The notes beneath the pieces are model-generated. The model ran no database searches, had not been told where the DNA came from, and worked only from the letters and a program-made list of their open reading frames with translations. From positions 2,914,001 through 2,978,000 of the forward strand of contig NZ_CP077107.1 in the NCBI RefSeq assembly GCF_019263745.1: DNA of 64,000 bases, read 5' to 3'. A program made the translations under genes and the position numbers. Below are positions 63,384 to 64,000 of this stretch, piece after piece. Every line of letters begins with the position of its first letter. The stretch's first letter is position 1. The DNA comes from Methanospirillum hungatei (GTDB lineage Archaea; Halobacteriota; Methanomicrobia; Methanomicrobiales; Methanospirillaceae).

Positions 63384-64000
63384 GCTGCCCGCCCCTTCAG
63401 GTTATGATAATCACCAATGATGTGACCGCTCTCCATCGCAATGATCCGGCTCGCATACTCTTCTGCTATCCTCATGTTATGAGTAACCATGATGATTGTG
63501 TGTCCTCTCTTTTGAAGAGTGAGCATAAGATCCATCATCCGGTCTGATTCTATCTCATCAAGGCCGGTAGTTGGTTCATCCAGAATTATGATTCCCGGTT
63601 TCATGGCAAGGATGCATGCAACAGCCAGGCGTTGTCGCTCGCCACGTGAGAGATGACGGGGATAGGTTGATTCAGAACCGGAGAGACCTACCATGTTCAG
63701 GACATCACTGATTACCTGGTCTGGATTAGCTGATCCAATGTTCTCTAGACCGAACATAATCTCATCCTTCACACTATCGGCAAAGAGCATGGTATCAGGA
63801 TTCTGAAACACAAGCCCCGCTTCTTTAACCAACTCAATTACTGGTGCGGTTACCGCATTATGGCTCCGTACAAAAATTGTTCCACCATCAGGCCTAAGCA
63901 GACCATTCAAGTGTTTTACGAGTGTCGTCTTTCCTGATCCATTTTCACCCAGAATTGCAATAAACTCTCCTTCATAGAGAGTAACTGATACTCCACTGAG
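63380..64000 (-). CDS. ecfA: ECF transporter ATPase (EcfA/CbiO), partial
   Basis: The N-terminus is cut off by the window end. 206 codons remain: Walker A GENGSGKTT just inside the edge, Q-loop FQNPDTML, signature LSRGERQRL (about two thirds in), Walker B GIIILDEPT and the switch VTHN. It drives uptake with EcfT. The substrate-binding S component is not in the window, so the cargo (cobalt, biotin or other) is unknown. Confidence 0.94.
   Translation of the reverse strand, partial: LSGVSVTLYEGEFIAILGENGSGKTTLVKHLNGLLRPDGGTIFVRSHNAVTAPVIELVKEAGLVFQNPDTMLFADSVKDEIMFGLENIGSANPDQVISDVLNMVGLSGSESTYPRHLSRGERQRLAVACILAMKPGIIILDEPTTGLDEIESDRMMDLMLTLQKRGHTIIMVTHNMRIAEEYASRIIAMESGHIIGDYHNLKGRAA

Noticed and set aside
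1-64000. CRISPR arrays, tRNA, rRNA and intact insertion sequences.
   Set aside because: I saw no regularly spaced repeats, no T-loop/acceptor pattern, no rRNA marks and no transposase with terminal repeats. Short or split elements could be missed by eye.

Overview
The window is a 64-kb piece of a methanogenic archaeon, most likely Methanomicrobiales and closest in character to Methanospirillum. The basis is gene content: EF-1A followed by S10, the L7Ae–S28e–L24e–Ndk operon, archaeal GlyRS, Hef and NreA, a CetZ tubulin, the methanogen-specific regulator MsvR beside an F420H2 oxidase, archaeal cobamide genes, and secreted families largely confined to this order. Protein functions come from recognising motifs by eye; no search was run.

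Layout. 1–4.3 kb: hef (cut by the window edge) and glyS on the minus strand, then an HTH protein and a metallo-hydrolase on plus. 4.4–16.1 kb: an AT-rich accessory stretch with a rubredoxin–ThDP enzyme fusion, an HD hydrolase, secreted proteins, an HxlR/tautomerase/ferredoxin-nitroreductase group, a ribbon-helix-helix/MerR-like protein, a cache lipoprotein, and a cupin–GNAT fusion coupled to an isochorismatase-type hydrolase. 16.1–18.2 kb: divergent msvR and fpaA with operator-like TTCG repeats between them. 18.2–31.4 kb: a transglutaminase, a histidine kinase without its phospho-acceptor His, MarC, a radical SAM/SPASM enzyme, AlkD, DUF99, a first RRM protein and a DUF2115–lipase pair. 31.5–40 kb: MscS, a carboxymuconolactone-decarboxylase-like protein coupled to NreA, a second RRM protein with a striking leader, secreted cupin and DUF4430 proteins, and a 1-kb gene-free stretch with a GC-rich, hairpin-dense island.

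40.2–46.5 kb is a tight eight-gene minus-strand run: CobT-like, GuaA subunit A, YkgJ-type Cys cluster, TraB family, methyltransferase, Dph6, a second class I glutaminase and NudC. It diverges from cobS. 47.8–49.4 kb holds EF-1A and S10. 49.6–58.9 kb is a cell-envelope region: an Agl23-like GT-C protein, the CetZ gene with a co-transcribed membrane-anchored coiled-coil protein, and a four-gene glycan operon (flavoprotein, GT2, flippase-like, YYY/DUF2298). 59–62 kb has the L7Ae operon and two TPR lipoproteins. 62–64 kb has a response regulator and an ECF transporter (ecfT, ecfA), the latter cut by the window end.

No CRISPR array, tRNA, rRNA or intact insertion sequence was recognised. The signals I think most worth pursuing are the two mutually exclusive hairpins upstream of the second RRM gene, the structured island at 39.0–39.36 kb, the CetZ–membrane-anchor pair, the Dph6–glutaminase pair, the rubredoxin–ThDP fusion, and the putative L7Ae-binding leader in front of the L7Ae operon.
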